Positions 22,158 through 35,738 of a DNA stretch of 64,000 nucleotides are shown piece after piece (positions within the stretch are counted from its first letter, which is position 1; every line of letters starts with the position of its first letter). The position numbers and the translations under genes were made by a program. Source of the stretch: Helopsaltes ochotensis (Eukaryota; Chordata; Aves; Passeriformes; Locustellidae); the NCBI GenBank assembly GCA_013400155.1, contig VXBM01000777.1, forward strand, positions 248,001 to 312,000, read 5' to 3'. The notes beneath the pieces are model-generated. The model made no database searches. It was not told the DNA's origin and saw only the letters and a list, made by a program, of their open reading frames with translations.

Positions 22158-25100
22158 CAGGTAAAATGAAAACACATTACAGCCTTATAAAAGTCCTGCG
22201 TGCTGCTCTGAAATAACATTGAAAGTCAAAATTTTCAAGTATGGCATGGTGCTTTGGTCGCATCAATCTCATAAAACACCTGAAGCTCAGAAGTACTTAG
22301 AGCTTTTTCCATTGTCTTGTTCCTCAAATAAATACAAGACTTAAATAACATATACTAAAATCAATCAGAGTCACACAATTGATCCTAGCACTGCTCCTAA
22401 AGTTTACCGGTGCTGTCCGAATTCAGCTTCCTCAGCCCATAACTTTATGTGCCTGCTTGTACCTGTGAATTTTTGAGTCACATATAGTTAACACCAGCTG
22501 ACTTTACTGTGTGTGTATGCGACTCCACTTAGGAGTTATGAAATGCACCTCTGAATTAGGTGCTGGATTAAATTTGCTATTTTTTATTATAGATATGGAG
22601 GCAAAAATAACTCCACATTTAAAAATAAGCATCACATACTTTAAAATTGTATTTTAAACTACCCAGTTATTTTAATATTACATCAAATAACTGAACATTT
22701 GTTGTATTAACATCTTTTGCTGAGATTTTGGGTTCTTTGGTAATATCCTGATGGAAAGTACTGTAACTTGCATTAAAGTGAGCAGGCTGTTTTGGGACAT
22801 CGGCTTCTTAAAATCATGTCATGAATAAATCTGGGATTTTTTTTTTCCTTCTCAGTTGTGTAGAGTTTTAATTAAAAATGCCAAGTAACACTCAAATACT
22901 ACTAGTAAGCCTTGTTTATGGTATAAATTGTATTTGGTGACAGACTTACAATGTTTCTCATGATATACTCCACTTTGGAAAGCGTGGCATTTCCCTGCTT
23001 TTATCTGTCAGTGACAACAGTTGCGACAATGTTGTCCATTCCCGATTTTTCAACATTAAGAAGTCAGTAGTTCTTTTTAATGTAATGAAAATTGAAAAAA
23101 TTAAGCACTCTCAATGGATAATAGTAGAACTATTTTTGTAATTCTAGTAAGAACCTAAGATGTTCTTGTGTATTGCTGTATGCAATGAGTACTCAGCGTC
23201 AATTCCTGTCTCAAGTGTGTTATTTTAGAACTGTTCCTATAATCAGTTTCCTGAACTAAGAAAGCAGACTGAGTTATAAACCAATTTAGGATACAATATC
23301 AACACATAAAAAAATGAATACAGCTTTTGAAATTTAGTTCAGTTCTAGACATGAATTAAAATAGGCAGCCCTTTGAGGACAAAGGGCTGTGCACAGGGAG
23401 ACTTTTCATTTACTTTGCTGTTAGTGCAAAGGGGGCATTAGGATAAAACAGTCAAAACCTTTGGATTTCTTGTTCATTTCATCTACATGAAACTGTTGTG
23501 CCTATCAACTTGCTGTATGTTGTTACTAAAGAATCAGACTATTAACAGTGATGTTACAGTCAAATAAGTGCTGATTTCTTCAGAAGGAAAGTTTGGATCA
23601 CTTCTATTGGTTTCTAGCTGGATTTAAAAATCAACTGTCTTAGAAGAAACAAGTGACTTTTTCTCAAGGCTTCTCAACTGTTTCCTCCACAAGACAGTAA
23701 CAAAATTCTGTTTGTCCTTGGTGTTTCTGTCAGGAAACACAACCTTCCCAGGCTACGTTACTGGACAGGGAGCAACTGAGAGACACCAGGGAATAGTTAC
23801 CGTGCAGATGATACAGAAGCTGTACCTAAAAGCCTGACCTTCTTTGTTTTCCCCAACACTGTCAGGACCAATTCATCTAAAGTTTGTCTTTAAAAGTATG
23901 TAGATAATGTATCTATGGAATGATGATGGCCACAAAGACAGCCTCCTTCCTTGTATTTTGAAAGTACAGCAGTGAACCGCTTAGGGCCATGCACCTCTGA
24001 GGCTTTGCCCTTTCAAGCTTTTATCTGTGTTGGACACTGACTGCAAATTACAACAAGCCACTGACTAATACCTTCTTTCTTAATAGCAAAATGTGCTTGG
24101 GAGGGCACAAAGCAGTTAAAACACTAACTGTGTTCTCTTGTTACTTTTAAAACTACAAGATGGATTTTGAATGTTCATGCAACTAGAATTTTTTGTGCAT
24201 AGGGCATTATTTTACTCAGCAGACCAAGCTTTTGCAGTGGACTTGCTTTCTTTCTACACCAGAATTAATTAAGTTTTTAAGGATAAAGCTGATTTTTCCA
24301 TGGTGGTTTACTGATGCATCAAAGCTAATTTTGTTGCCACGAGTAAATTACAAAATGGGGTCTAGTCCTATCTTAATGTGTTTATATTGAATGCCATTTT
24401 TTCCTGAATCTGTCCATGTAGTTAGTCATGTACATTGAAATCCAAATGTTACTAATACATGACATAATTCTGTAAGAACCTCTATTATGTGACAATGAAG
24501 AATGAAGTCTTGCGGTCTTAATGTATCATAATTGGTGTCGACAGTAACTGCTTTATTAGTAGGTATTTTTAACTACAGTTAAATGTGTTCCAATTCCAAA
24601 TCATAATATTTCTGCATCATACATATGTTTAATGGGATATACTTAGTTTAATCCTTAATTGAAGTAAAATATTCTTGTTAAAAGGGTCTATTTCAGAGTG
24701 GTGAAAGCATAAATATTTCTTATGCCTTATAGCTAAATATGTGGAAGTGTGACACTTCAAAACTCTAGATAAACCAAATTTCATTAGATAGATGAAATTT
24801 TGTTGGTTTTACTTATATATTAAATTAATATCAACTTTTAGGAAGGAATGTAGAATTCTGGATTTAGCCTGAAAATTGTAAGGATTTAAATTCTTTAGGG
24901 CTTCTAGAGTCCCTGGGCTCGTGGCAGGTGGCTTCTCATTTTGATTTTTGTTTATCTGACTTTTCCTGTTAAGTTATTTCAAACGGAATGATGCCCTAAG
25001 AGTGATGCCTCTGTAGTGAACTAAGGAAGTCGCCATGAATTATTAATAACAAGCCAAGTTTAATGTGATTTTATAGCCCCTTAAGGAGCTGGAGTAATGT

Positions 25101-28100
25101 ACTCTGTAAAACCATGCAGTTCACCTGATCTTGGCACTGGAAGCATCAAAAGTGTATTCCTGCTTGTTAACACTAAAGGGGGAAAAAATGACTTGGGAAT
25201 GCATCATTCTGTGCATCACTGTTTACCCCTCAATTATTTTTAAAAACCATTAATGTCTTAACAATAGATCAACCAACTGAAAAGTGTAAGCGCATGAAGA
25301 ATTGTAGAATTGGTGAAATGCACAAAATTTGTTGCTGTTAATAATGAATTTTTATCTCTAGAGTATTTCTTTTGAAATGACTGTTTAAAATGAGATTTTT
25401 CATACCTTTATTAATATTTGGCAATATTTCCATTTTTTCAATGATTTTTTTTTAATGATTTGCTACTTAACTGCTTAACTTAAAAACACAATGATCTTTA
25501 ATTTCCAACTTTTATTTGGCTGGCTACCAAAAAGTATATTTAAAGAGTTTGTGTGTTCATCACTATCTACCTCTTAGTGCATGCTGCCTCACCTGCTGTT
25601 GAGTTTGTACTGGGTAGTAACCATCCCAGCAGTGAAAGTTTGTACAAAATCTGTTTCGTTTTCTCATAAGATGCTGAATGTTTCACGTTGTGTGCATTAG
25701 TTAATGTCACTTATAATGGCTCTTGACTGTAAGCTATCATTCTTACATTAATGTTAATCAAATTGTGATTTTACAAGCAAAAACTTAGGTTTCCCCTTAA
25801 GCGTCTTCAATTTTGATAACATGTTGTAGTTTATACATATATTAGAAACAGGTACATTTTTTACAGAGTGAGCATTTATTTTGTAGTGTATTTAGCCTTC
25901 CTGGGATTTCTATTCTGGTTGTTTTTACAGAATATTACAGCTTCTAGGTCTCAAAAGCTACATTCAAATTTTTTACATTACTCCTCCATTTACAAAAGTG
26001 CTGAAACTCCTAACACATAAATCAATAACACTTCAAACAGGAAAATCATTCATTTAAGAAAAAAGTTGCCCATGTGTTAGTGGGGTACCTTAGTATTTCC
26101 CTTTTAGGCACTTCTTAGGATTTTCTTTTCATTGTACTCTAATATTCTTTCAGTGAAGATACATGAACTGTTTCTATACAACTCCACTTTTGTATTATTA
26201 ACATGTACATTTGCTTTTTTCACAAGTTGCTGTTTGGCTTAGTTTGAGTTGTTGTTTAGGTTGTGTATATTTCCCAGTTACAGCAGAAAACTGTGTTGCT
26301 TAAACTTCAGCTGTTTAGATCCTTTTGAAGTTCAGAGTCTAAGATTTTGGTTGGTTTGTAGTTAATATGTTACACTGAAATACAGTAGTTGTATAGCTGG
26401 CACTTATTGATCTCTGTTGCCCGGATTCTAAGTAGGCAGGGAGCTTCTGGCCAAAGATGAGGGCAGAGATGGGCTGGAATAGCTCAACACCCCCACCTTT
26501 GTTAAGGCACTAATCTTAAAAGTACTTGCCGTGATGGCACGAGAGATGGAATTGTCCAGCTGGACAATCCTTTGGATTGTGAATTTTGTTTCCTTCTTCA
26601 ATAACTATTATTTTAAGACTAGGTATTTATTTTGTCATGACTTCTTCATTATATGGTTGCCTTTAGATTCAGGATGGCAGATTTTTTTTGTGTCATGTGT
26701 TTCATAGTCAATAGATTTGAGAAGAACCACAAAATTAGCTATGTTATTTTCTTTATGCCAACAGACTGAAGAATAATTTAAGACTATAAAATTCTATTCT
26801 TTCAAATACAGCTAACAGGTTTATGTGCCTGTGTACTTTTCTTGAGTAGTTGTATTGATTTCAGTGAGGGGAAATGCTGAAACTATACAAGTAGAAACTG
26901 CTTTCAGATTTTCAAAGAGGTGAAAAATGCTGAAACTTCTTAGTCGCTGTAACATTTGGTGTAAGAGTACATTAAAAGCAAAGTGCACATTAAAATTAGG
27001 CATTGTTTTTATAGGTTAATGTTGTTTTAATTAAGGTTGTAAAATAGCAGTATTCAAAGGCAAATTTTAATTTAATTTTAAGAAAAAAACACTTCATATC
27101 AATTCATAGGTTTCTACTAAAAAAAGTGTTTCTAAAATGTGTATTGTTGCAAGGAAAGAATGTAATTATATGTGTGCTTTGAATAGTCGTGTTCACAATC
27201 TGAAAAGTGAATTAGACTGTTACAGCCTCAGAGTAAGGTCCTAGAGAAATCAAGACACTGAGGTCAAAGAAATTCATGTACCTCAGCAAATAAAATCAGT
27301 CTGGGTTAGCCTTCATAATATATTGGTAAAATATAGCCTGCTTATTTGAAACAGAATGTATTAATTTGGAATTGATTGGAGCATCTTCACACAATGATGA
27401 GGGCAAGTCTAGAAATTAAATTGAATGTGCAGTGCCAAATAAGTGAATATAAGCTGCAGAATATGGTACAACCAATGGCACTTTTTCTTAAGGTAGCATG
27501 GTGCATGTAGGTAAACATCTTTAGTTAAATTTCCTTATTTAAGTTGTAAGAATAGTAAGAATGTCTGTAATTGTAAATGAGTTTGTTACTAACCTTTTTG
27601 ATGGGAGTTTGGATCACTTAAACAGTTATCTGCTTTTGAATAAGCAAGTCGATATCATGACAAGTAGGGGAAGAAAAAGTTATTTTTAAAAACATGGAAA
27701 TATTAATATTTGTTTATTCTACTATAATTCCAAGATAGAATAAATTTTAGCTTTGCAGAGCTTCTGACTCATTCAGTTTACATTCAATGTGCCACTGTAA
27801 TTTCTCCTTATTAAGTATCTGAGACTGTGCCTACCTTGTTGTGTCCTATTGAAATCTGACTTGAAATCGGGATATATGATCTTGTCCTTGATGATAAATA
27901 CCATGGTACTGGAATGTTTCCCTAATAATTCCATCACTCCTTGAAATTAGCTTTATTTTCTTTTAATATTTCATTCTTGGAATATTTCTTTCTGTATATT
28001 TAAAACCCAAAAAAGAGAAAAGGAATTGAATCAAGGTCGTTCAATAGGAAACAACAGGCAATCTAAATATTGAGCTGTCCTACACAGCTTGCTTGCAATA

Positions 28101-29324
28101 TGCAGCCTGCTATAAGCCACAAAACTACATCTGTCCTGTAAGCATCATTTTAGTGTCATGCAAACAGAGGCATAAGTAGCTGGATTTGATTTTTTTTTTT
28201 TCTTTTTTGAAAATTTAAAAAAAAAATCCCCCTACTGCAAGAATTCTGGCTGTGAACTCATTTTGTTACTGGAATAGCTATGGAGCTGTGTATCAAACTT
28301 CAGAGAAAAGTAGTTTTAAACTATCAGAAGTGTATAATGAAGTCTGAAGTGCTGTTCAGAAGGATAAACACCAACAGTGTCAAAAGTACAAGCAGAGAAT
28401 TTTAGTTTCTCTGTGTGCATTGCACCTTGCTGAGGGGACCTCAGTTGGTGAGATTTGGATTTGGAGTATTAGCCTTCAAACTAGGTTTCCCCAAACTTAT
28501 AAGTTATGCTAGTTAACATACTCCAGGATTACAAAATGCTGGAGCTTTTTGAATTTATTGCATTTTTTAAAATCTCGAGTGCTCAAATTTGTGATAAAAC
28601 GATGCCTACTCTTGATAATTTTGTCCTGTATTTTCAGGCTTCCCAATTATGTGATTTGCTCTTGTGCACCTCTGTTCTGGTAAGCTCACATTTAGAGGCA
28701 AATTCATGTACCAAAATTTTAAGAAAAGAGATGGGAAAGCCTGGAAGGAGGCATGCTGTCCTATCCAGTAAATTGCACTTTTTAATCGAAGTGCAAAGTA
28801 ATGTCTTCTAAAAATTTTTGTGTTTAGATTGCAAGTATTTATTTGATATAAACTAATAAGCAGTCAAAACTAGTTTTCTAAGAGATGTAATCTACTTAAC
28901 AATTTCTATTTACATCCTAAAGAAAAATGGCCACACTGGCAGTAACCTTATTGGCGGTATTGGCAAAGTAGTGATTAAAATGGTTCACTTTCTTAATTCT
29001 TAGTTTCTTTGGGGAGCTCTTAGTAGTTGAAATAATTTGTAGAGATTTCTTTAGAGGGGAAGGGCTTAATCCATTGCAAACATAGTAAATATTCTTGTTA
29101 ACTCTACTTCCTTATAAACAGAAGGTTGTAAATTTTAGGCTAGGGCTTACCTGCCTAATGATGACACAAATTCCTGTCTGAATACAAGTGAACTGAGAAC
29201 ACTCATGTCAGCAAAGATCCTGAGTTAGCCTTTTCCCAAACATTTTGGAAAGAGGATGGTAGTTAATTGTTAGAAATACACACACGCTTACACGTGTGTG
29301 TGAGTGTATTTATCTATGTATCGC
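22158..29324. other. PRKN: Intronic DNA, no gene seen
   Basis: About 7 kb of AT-rich PRKN intron without recognised exon or repeat family. An 18-bp perfect palindrome lies at 26551-26568, and a 9-bp-stem hairpin (ACACACACG / CGTGTGTGT) at 29278-29301 just before the CR1 element. Confidence 0.5.
26551..26568. repeat. 18-bp perfect palindrome with central E-box
   Basis: ATTGTCCAGCTGGACAAT is identical to its reverse complement and centres on CAGCTG, a bHLH E-box. It is isolated in AT-rich intron. Confidence 0.9.
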
Positions 29325-30592
29325 AAAACATGCCGGGTTGAATGGAATCATCAAGTCCAGTTCCTGGCCCTGCACAGCACCATCCCCAAGAGTCACACCA
29401 TTTGCCCAAGAGCATTGCCTGAACACTTCTTGAATTCTGTCAGGTTTGGTGCTGTGATCACTTCCCTGGGGAGCCTATTCGAGTGCCCAACCACTCTCTT
29501 GATTAAGAATCTTTTCCTAATATCCAGCCTAAACCTCCCTAACATAACTCCAGGCCATTCCCTCAGGTCCTGTCATTGGTCACCACAGAGAAGACATTGG
29601 TGCCTGTACCTCCTCTTCCCCTCATGAAGAAGTAACTGCAGTGAGGTCTCCCCTCAGTCTTCAGGCTGAACAGAGCAAGTGATCTCAGCTGCTCCTCATA
29701 TGGCTTCTTCTCAAGGCTCTTCATCATCCTTGTTGCTGTGTTCTGTCACTCTCTTAGAGCTTTATGTCTTTTTTACNNNNNNNNNNNNNNNNNNNNNNNN
29801 NNNNNNNNNNNNNNNNNNNNNNNNNNNNNNNNNNNNNNNNNNNNNNNNNNNNNNNNNNNNNNNNNNNNNNNNNNNNNNNNNNNNNNNNNNNNNNNNNNNN
29901 NNNNNNNNNNNNNNNNNNNNNNNNNNNNNNNNNNNNNNNNNNNNNNNNNNNNNNNNNNNNNNNNNNNNNNNNNNNNNNNNNNNNNNNNNNNNNNNNNNNN
30001 NNNNNNNNNNNNNNNNNNNNNNNNNNNNNNNNNNNNNNNNNNNNNNNNNNNNNNNNNNTCTCTGCAGGGTCTCGCTGCCTTCAAGGGGCTCAACTGCTCC
30101 TCCCAGTTTTGTATCCTCTTGTGAAATTGGTCTGTTTCCCTTCCAGTCCTGTATCCAAGTTATTTATGATGCTGTTGAGGAGCACAGGCCTGAGGATGGC
30201 GCCCTGTGGAACCCCCCTAGTGACAGGTCCCCAGTCTGATGTCACCCCATTCACTGTAACCCTTTGTGCCTGACCCGTGAGCCAGTTGCTCACCTGTCCC
30301 ATGATGTGTTTATCCCACTGTGTGCTGGATATTTTGTCCAGAAGGATCCTGTGAGAGACAGTATCAAAAGCTTTACTGAAATAAAAAAGATTACATTGAC
30401 TGGATTCCCCTGATCAGCTAGCTGTGATCATAAAATGAAATCAGGTTTGATAAACAGGACTTTCTTCTTGTGAAGCTGTGCTGGCTGTGACTAATGACTG
30501 CATTGTCCTGCAGATATTTTTCAGTATCTTCATTATCTATAACTTTGCCAGGCACTGAAGTGAGTGACAGACCTGTAGTTAACAGTTTATAA
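29325..30592 (-). mobile_element. CR1 LINE, 5'-truncated, interrupted by a gap
   Basis: On the minus strand, 30302-30090 encodes a CR1 reverse-transcriptase segment (WLTGQAQRVTVNGV, then TRGVPQGAILRPVL). This matches the conserved palm region whose usual form is SGVPQGSVLGP. The 3' portion at 29330-29776 carries the antisense landmarks of the CR1 3' end (CCTGGGGAGCC, 'aatatccagcctaaacctcc', 'cttcaggctgaacagagc'). A 282-N gap removes the middle. It is diverged and non-functional, and antisense to PRKN. Confidence 0.9.
29777..30058. other. Assembly gap (282 N) inside CR1
   Basis: A run of 282 N within a CR1 element, where repeat collapse is likely. Open frames of 106-186 codons across it are mostly unknown residues and are not genes. 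Confidence 0.99.
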
Positions 30593-30959
30593 CACATGAT
30601 GGTGAATGTATTGCTTTCACCGTGATATTAGCAAATTGTTTAAATATCTCTCCAGTTTTTAACTCAAAGTTAGTTTGTGCATGTTAACGTAAACTTTTTT
30701 CATAAAGTCAACAAAATATCTTATTTAGCAGTGTCAGTAGTTGAGGTATTAGAGTGACTGAGTGTTCATGTTACTTGATTTGGTCTGCAACTCAGTTTGC
30801 AGTTTCACAATATAGCTAACTTGTTCAAATGGGGAAGCAAAACAAAAAACCAGCTAAATCATCTCTTCTAGCACCTTTCACACGCCAGTACTCTCACTTG
30901 TCTTCCTCAGTGCTGAGCTGATTCAGGTCTTCATATTTTCCCTTTTGTTCTAGTTGTGG

Positions 30960-31405
30960 TGAGTTGTAGCTCCTTGAACTGGGCAATGCGTTCCAGTGCC
31001 TCACTGCTCACATAGTGAAGGATTTCTCCCTAAGGCCTAATCGAGCTCTGTTCCTCTTTCAGTTTAAAGCTATTCCCCCTTGTCCTGTCACTACATATCC
31101 TTGTAAAAAGTGACCCTCCATCTCCCTTGTAAGCCCCCTCTAGGTAATGAAAGATGCTGTAAAGTCTCCCTGGAGCTTTCTCTCTTTCAGTCTGAACATT
31201 CTCAACTCTCTCAACCTCTCCTCCTGGGAGAGGTGCTCCAGCCCCTTAATCATCTTCATGGCTCTCTTCTGGACTTGCTCCAGCAGATCACATTCTTCCA
31301 ATGTTGGAAACCCCACATGGATGCAGTACTCCAGGAGGGATCTCCTCAGAGTGGAGTAGATGGGGAGAATCACCTCCCTTCACTGGCTGCCCATTCTGCT
31401 TCTGA
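30960..31405 (-). mobile_element. CR1 LINE 3' fragment
   Basis: The minus-strand frame 31373-31140 reads as the CR1 ORF2 C-terminal region (LEYCIHVGFPTLEECDLLEQ, then QKRAMKMIKGLEHLSQEERL and RELRMFRLKERKLQGD). The 3' UTR-like part continues to about 30960. It is a separate insertion from the CR1 to its left, since both contain the 3'-end region. Confidence 0.92.
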
Positions 31406-34089
31406 GGTAAGCTAGGAGTTGTTCCTGTAAACACAATAGAATCCTGTATCACTTGTCAGAGCTTTTCTGGGAGATACTTCAAAGCCAAAGAAGACTTCCT
31501 GGAATTACTGAAGCCTGTTTCAGAAATTTCTATTGTGTGTTCCCAATACTAGGTGTAGTTAGCACTGGATTTCCAGACACCTGCAGAGAATTGCAAATGC
31601 AGAAGGACTAAATAGTAAACTAAATTAAATGTTCCTCTTGGGAGACACAAATGGAACAGTAGAGAAACACTTCTGATTTTTACTGTTGCTTTTGTTTAGT
31701 CATATGCTGTTTAGCTCTTGTAAAATTAAGGATATCTTTTTAACCTGCAAGGTGTTTTTTTTTAATAAGGGTCTAGTAAGAGCCTGCATAGGATTGAATG
31801 AGTATTCAGCCATGCTAACAGTCTGACTTAAGATACTGATGTGCTTATTAAATATTCATTAAAATGTTCTACAGTTTTTAATGAAATAATTGAATAATAA
31901 TTTACTATTGAGGTGGTCTTTGCTCTACCCTAACGTTGATTCTTATAGTGGTAGACTTTCCATTTATTGTGGCTGTGGCTTATAGTAGAAGGGATTAATT
32001 AAATCTTTGTAGCCTTTTCCCCTTATCATTCAGTTTATGACTCAATATAAAGTTCCATTTATTTTGTTGCTTTTCTTTGACATTAGTGGCTATTGGTTTT
32101 TCTGCATTCTGCACAGGATTTCTAAAATAATTAATACATTAAACTTCTAATGTTTTACCAGAGTTTCTTTAACATTGGCTCAGAATGCCTTTGATTAGAC
32201 AAGTGTTTACATCTTATGTAAATAAACAGTCTTAGTATCTCCTCATTTCTTCTCACGTGGACATATAAAATCCACACAGATTTTTCTTTCTCCTAAGATA
32301 TTAACCTAAAATCTTTTGGAATTTTCCATTTTCTTTACTGAATTTTCCCTCTAAAAAGAAATGACAATTCTGGCCTGCTGGTAATCAGAGTTATTATGAG
32401 ACCTGTTAAATACACGTATTTGTATTGTGCTTTTAAGTTTTGGCATTTTATCATTTTAGAGTGGGAAATTACTTCATGGAATTACTGTCCATGTTGAAAT
32501 TTGGAATAGAAATTCAGTTTTCTTCTCTTAACGTCCTCTTCCTGCTTTGCATTTAGCCCGTGCCCTGGCTTTGTTCTCCTTGATATAAAGAGCCACGAAA
32601 GAAACGGTGGACTGCCTTAAACCAGGATGTGATGCCTGTATGATCTAGTGATGCATCCTGAACTTATTATATATGAACCCACAACAATCAGTATTTCTAA
32701 GAAGAAATGGAATTAGTGGTGATGGTGAGAATTTCTACACCCTATAGGCTTTACACACCATGCAGCAATGAAGACAATTTAATATGCAAAGATACAAGCA
32801 TATTTAAATAATGTTCCTTGAAAATACAAGAGTCCATTGTACATACATACACAGGGTCACTAGAAGTTAAGTGACCATATCTTCGTATCATGTGTTTGAA
32901 ATTTCGTAAGGTCCGTGTGATGATGATATGCCTCATGCTGTGAGCAGTTAAAAGAAACTGGTTGTCTTATAATGAGATGGGAATTTATTCCTTAATATTG
33001 GTTACAAATGATGATGATTTTTAAACAATCTTTCAATATTCTGGATCACTTTGAATATTCTGACATATGTTCAGTAGCATTGTAAGGAATGTGAATTTCA
33101 AAGCCTTAAATTTTTAAGAGATTTATTTAGCAAGTACCTTTAAATGATGCAAATGTTCGACATTCCTTTTTCCTCTAGGATTTCCCTTTTATTGCATGAG
33201 AAAACGTAATTCTAATATTCCTTTTTTGGTTTTGGGTTTCTTTTCTTTTTTCTTTTTCTCTTGTAATAAAATTAATGTAGTTGAAACTGAAATAAGACAG
33301 GTGCCAAACCTTTTTCTTAATTCCGGCTCAGCAGCCTGGGTGGTCGGAGTACAGGAACTTGACCCCTTTGTGTTGCTGTCTTGTGTGTTTCTCCCTTGTT
33401 AAAGCCAATACAATCTGCAAAGGCAGCATAGATAAAGAGCCCTGGAGGGTTGTGGTATAGTAGCAAGACTGTTTTGTGACGTGTTCTGAAGGCAGACCGC
33501 AGGTGACAGTATTATTTACTTTTGTTGCTTGGGGTCCAAAGAGAGAATAAATTGCTATTGATTTTTGAGACATTACAGTGAGGTGTCTGAATGCCTGCAG
33601 GATCGCTGGGTGGTAGGACAGTCAGAGTCTGCATGGAAACTGCTTTGGAAATCCTTTTTTCCACCATTGGATTGGTTAGGTTTTTTCTTAATTTTCAGAA
33701 CCAGCTGCTAGAAAATTTTGTTATTACAAATATATTTTATCTCTCCAAAGAATAGAATTCAACAGCCATTTTATAACAATTTGAAATAGATGAATGGAGT
33801 TTGGAATACAGCCATCTGTGTACATTACTGTTAAGAAGAGAATGCTGAGCATTGCATTAAATTAACCACTTCATTAAATACTTCTCTTTCAGAGGTATAA
33901 CAATTTATAAGAAGAAAATCAGCTGTATGGAAGTGCAAATTATACACAGCTAACAGTTTTCCCGACCCTCTCATCACAAAGCTCATTTTTGCGGACTACT
34001 CAAGTTTTACACAATTAGTCTACAGAGGTACTTTGCTAGTTGGGGGAAACAGAAACCCGCTACTTTAGTGTTTGTTACTTTAAGATTTT
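31406..34089. other. PRKN: Intronic DNA, no gene seen
   Basis: AT-rich intron without a recognised exon or repeat. It has an E-box CACGTG at 32254-32259. Short ORFs only. Confidence 0.5.
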
Positions 34090-34330
34090 ATAGCAATGCT
34101 ACATCGTAGTGACACCTGCTGGGAGAGATAGGAAGGAAACAGCTGAAACTATGGCTGCTGCCTGTCAGCTCTTCTCCTTGAGTCCAGAGCGGTTCCCGGG
34201 GTGGCAGTCCGGGATGACGCGCGGTTTGTAGCACCCCTGGAGGGCATCTGCTGTCACTCCTCTCCGAGGAGCCTGACTCGGTGCCACATTCACTGAGCCT
34301 CACAAACTCACTCGGATGTCATTGCACGTT
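34090..34330. other. CpG-bearing GC-rich patch in the intron
   Basis: This 240-bp patch is clearly richer in G+C and CpG than its surroundings, for example CGGGATGACGCGCGGTTTG near 34211. It lies 180-420 bp upstream of the spliceable open segment at 34512. It could be an old LTR or an enhancer/alternative promoter. I cannot assign it to a family. Confidence 0.4.
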
Positions 34331-34511
34331 TGGATCTCCCAGCTGGGACTTAAATGCACAGCACCAAAGAGCCTAGGTGGATGTGTAAATAATGATGGAG
34401 GGTATTGAGAATGGTGAACCCCAGGAATTAAGCTGCTCCACTAACGGGGACATAAAACAAGATTTCACTCTATTTTAATTGATCAACATTTGTGTGCTTG
34501 CTGTTTTGCAG

Positions 34512-34636
34512 TGATAATTTATGATGGCATTCATACCTATTTGGCTGTTTACCGTGAGAAGAGGAATTTCCTGTGTAAAAACGCTTTTCAGGACCAGCTT
34601 CCAAAAATAAACAAACAGAAGCTGATTGATTCTAAG
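34512..34636 (+). other. Candidate cryptic exon in PRKN intron 1
   Basis: A 125-nt segment is preceded by a good acceptor (TTGCTGTTTTGCAG) and followed by AAG|GTACAG, a moderate donor lacking G at +5. Joined to PRKN exon 1 it stays open, giving Met-Ile-Val-Ile-Ile-Tyr-Asp and so on, 44 codons ending in phase 0. The encoded peptide bears no resemblance to the parkin ubiquitin-like domain, so it is not the real exon 2. The frame remains open to 34840. It may be coincidence, a rarely used cassette exon, or nothing. Confidence 0.2.
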
Positions 34637-35738
34637 GTACAGCTTCCTCCCACCCCAAAGCCTGGAGTGAAATTTCCAAGACCTCCTACCAATTGTAACT
34701 TTCAGTTTTCAACTTACGTGGAGAACTGTGAAAATAGCAAACATTTTTTGACAAAAGAAGTGGAAAGAGTAGTGGGATCATGTGCTTGTTCCTCAGCTTC
34801 TGTAGCCTCATTTTTGTTTGCATCTGGTATAGTTCTCTGATTTATAGCTCTTGGTGTATTTATTTGTCTTGAGATTTGCCTCAAAACAAGCTGGATACTT
34901 GAGCCTGAGAAACAACTATCTGATTTCTGTCCAGGATACTGTCTCTCAGTGACGTCCTGAAGATTTATGTAAAGCAGTTCCCTGAACAAGAGTGCAAGGC
35001 TTTTGTCTCTTCTTAAAGCTACAGAACCCTTTTTTGTTTCAAATTCTCTGCAATTGTTTTTCCATTCAATTAAGAAAGTTCTCAGAAGTGACACCAAAAC
35101 TTAAAGGGTGTCAAAGAGTTCTCCATTATCCCCACTAAGTGCCCTCTCCTTGCTCTGAGGGCTCTGTCCTGGTACAGGATGATGGGTCTGGGTGAAGTTG
35201 TATTTCCATTGCCAACAGTCGGTGCTAGAAATTTTCTCACTATTTCTAGGTATATATATTATCCATCCATAAAAATTGTGTGAAGTTCAAGATTCAGTTA
35301 ATTGTTACAAGCAAAGAAAATCCACTTTCTGGCTTCTGAGGAGTAGAGCTCTGTAAAAGATGAAAGACCCTGAAATTACCTCCCTTTATCTTTCTTAAGG
35401 AAGGGCTACTTGTATTTCCCAGCGTGACAGACATTGAGCTAGCAGTGAAGCCATGTAACAATGAGGCTGTGCCAGCAAAGATCAATAACTGCCATTTAGT
35501 TTAAGGGTTACAGTCTGTTCCTACCTGAACCAGTAGTGTGCCCATGACAAATAATTCTTGAAGATAATCAGATCACACTACTTGATTTAATTCACTTTCT
35601 ACAGAAAGAGTATTTGTTCAATGGACCACAAACCCCTCTGGTTTAGCATGATTTCATATATATTTGCTCATTTGTCTTATTCCACATTATTAAATTTTGT
35701 TTCTATTTCTTGTATCTAAAAGGTCTTGCTGTGTCACT

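Noticed and set aside
21878..22219. Lysine-rich minus-strand ORF
   Set aside because: Translation of the poly-T homopolymer and adjacent N.
29679..30273. ORFs of 106-186 codons around 29.7-30.3 kb
   Set aside because: They are made mostly of unknown residues from the 282-N gap.
34512..34636. Reading this segment as the genuine parkin exon 2
   Set aside because: Splice phase fits, but the peptide does not resemble the parkin ubiquitin-like domain and the length (125 nt) differs from the expected exon of about 164 nt. Kept only as a cryptic-exon candidate.
34714..35097. Minus-strand ORF of 127 codons
   Set aside because: No recognisable motif. It overlaps the opposite-strand candidate segment and lacks supporting signals.
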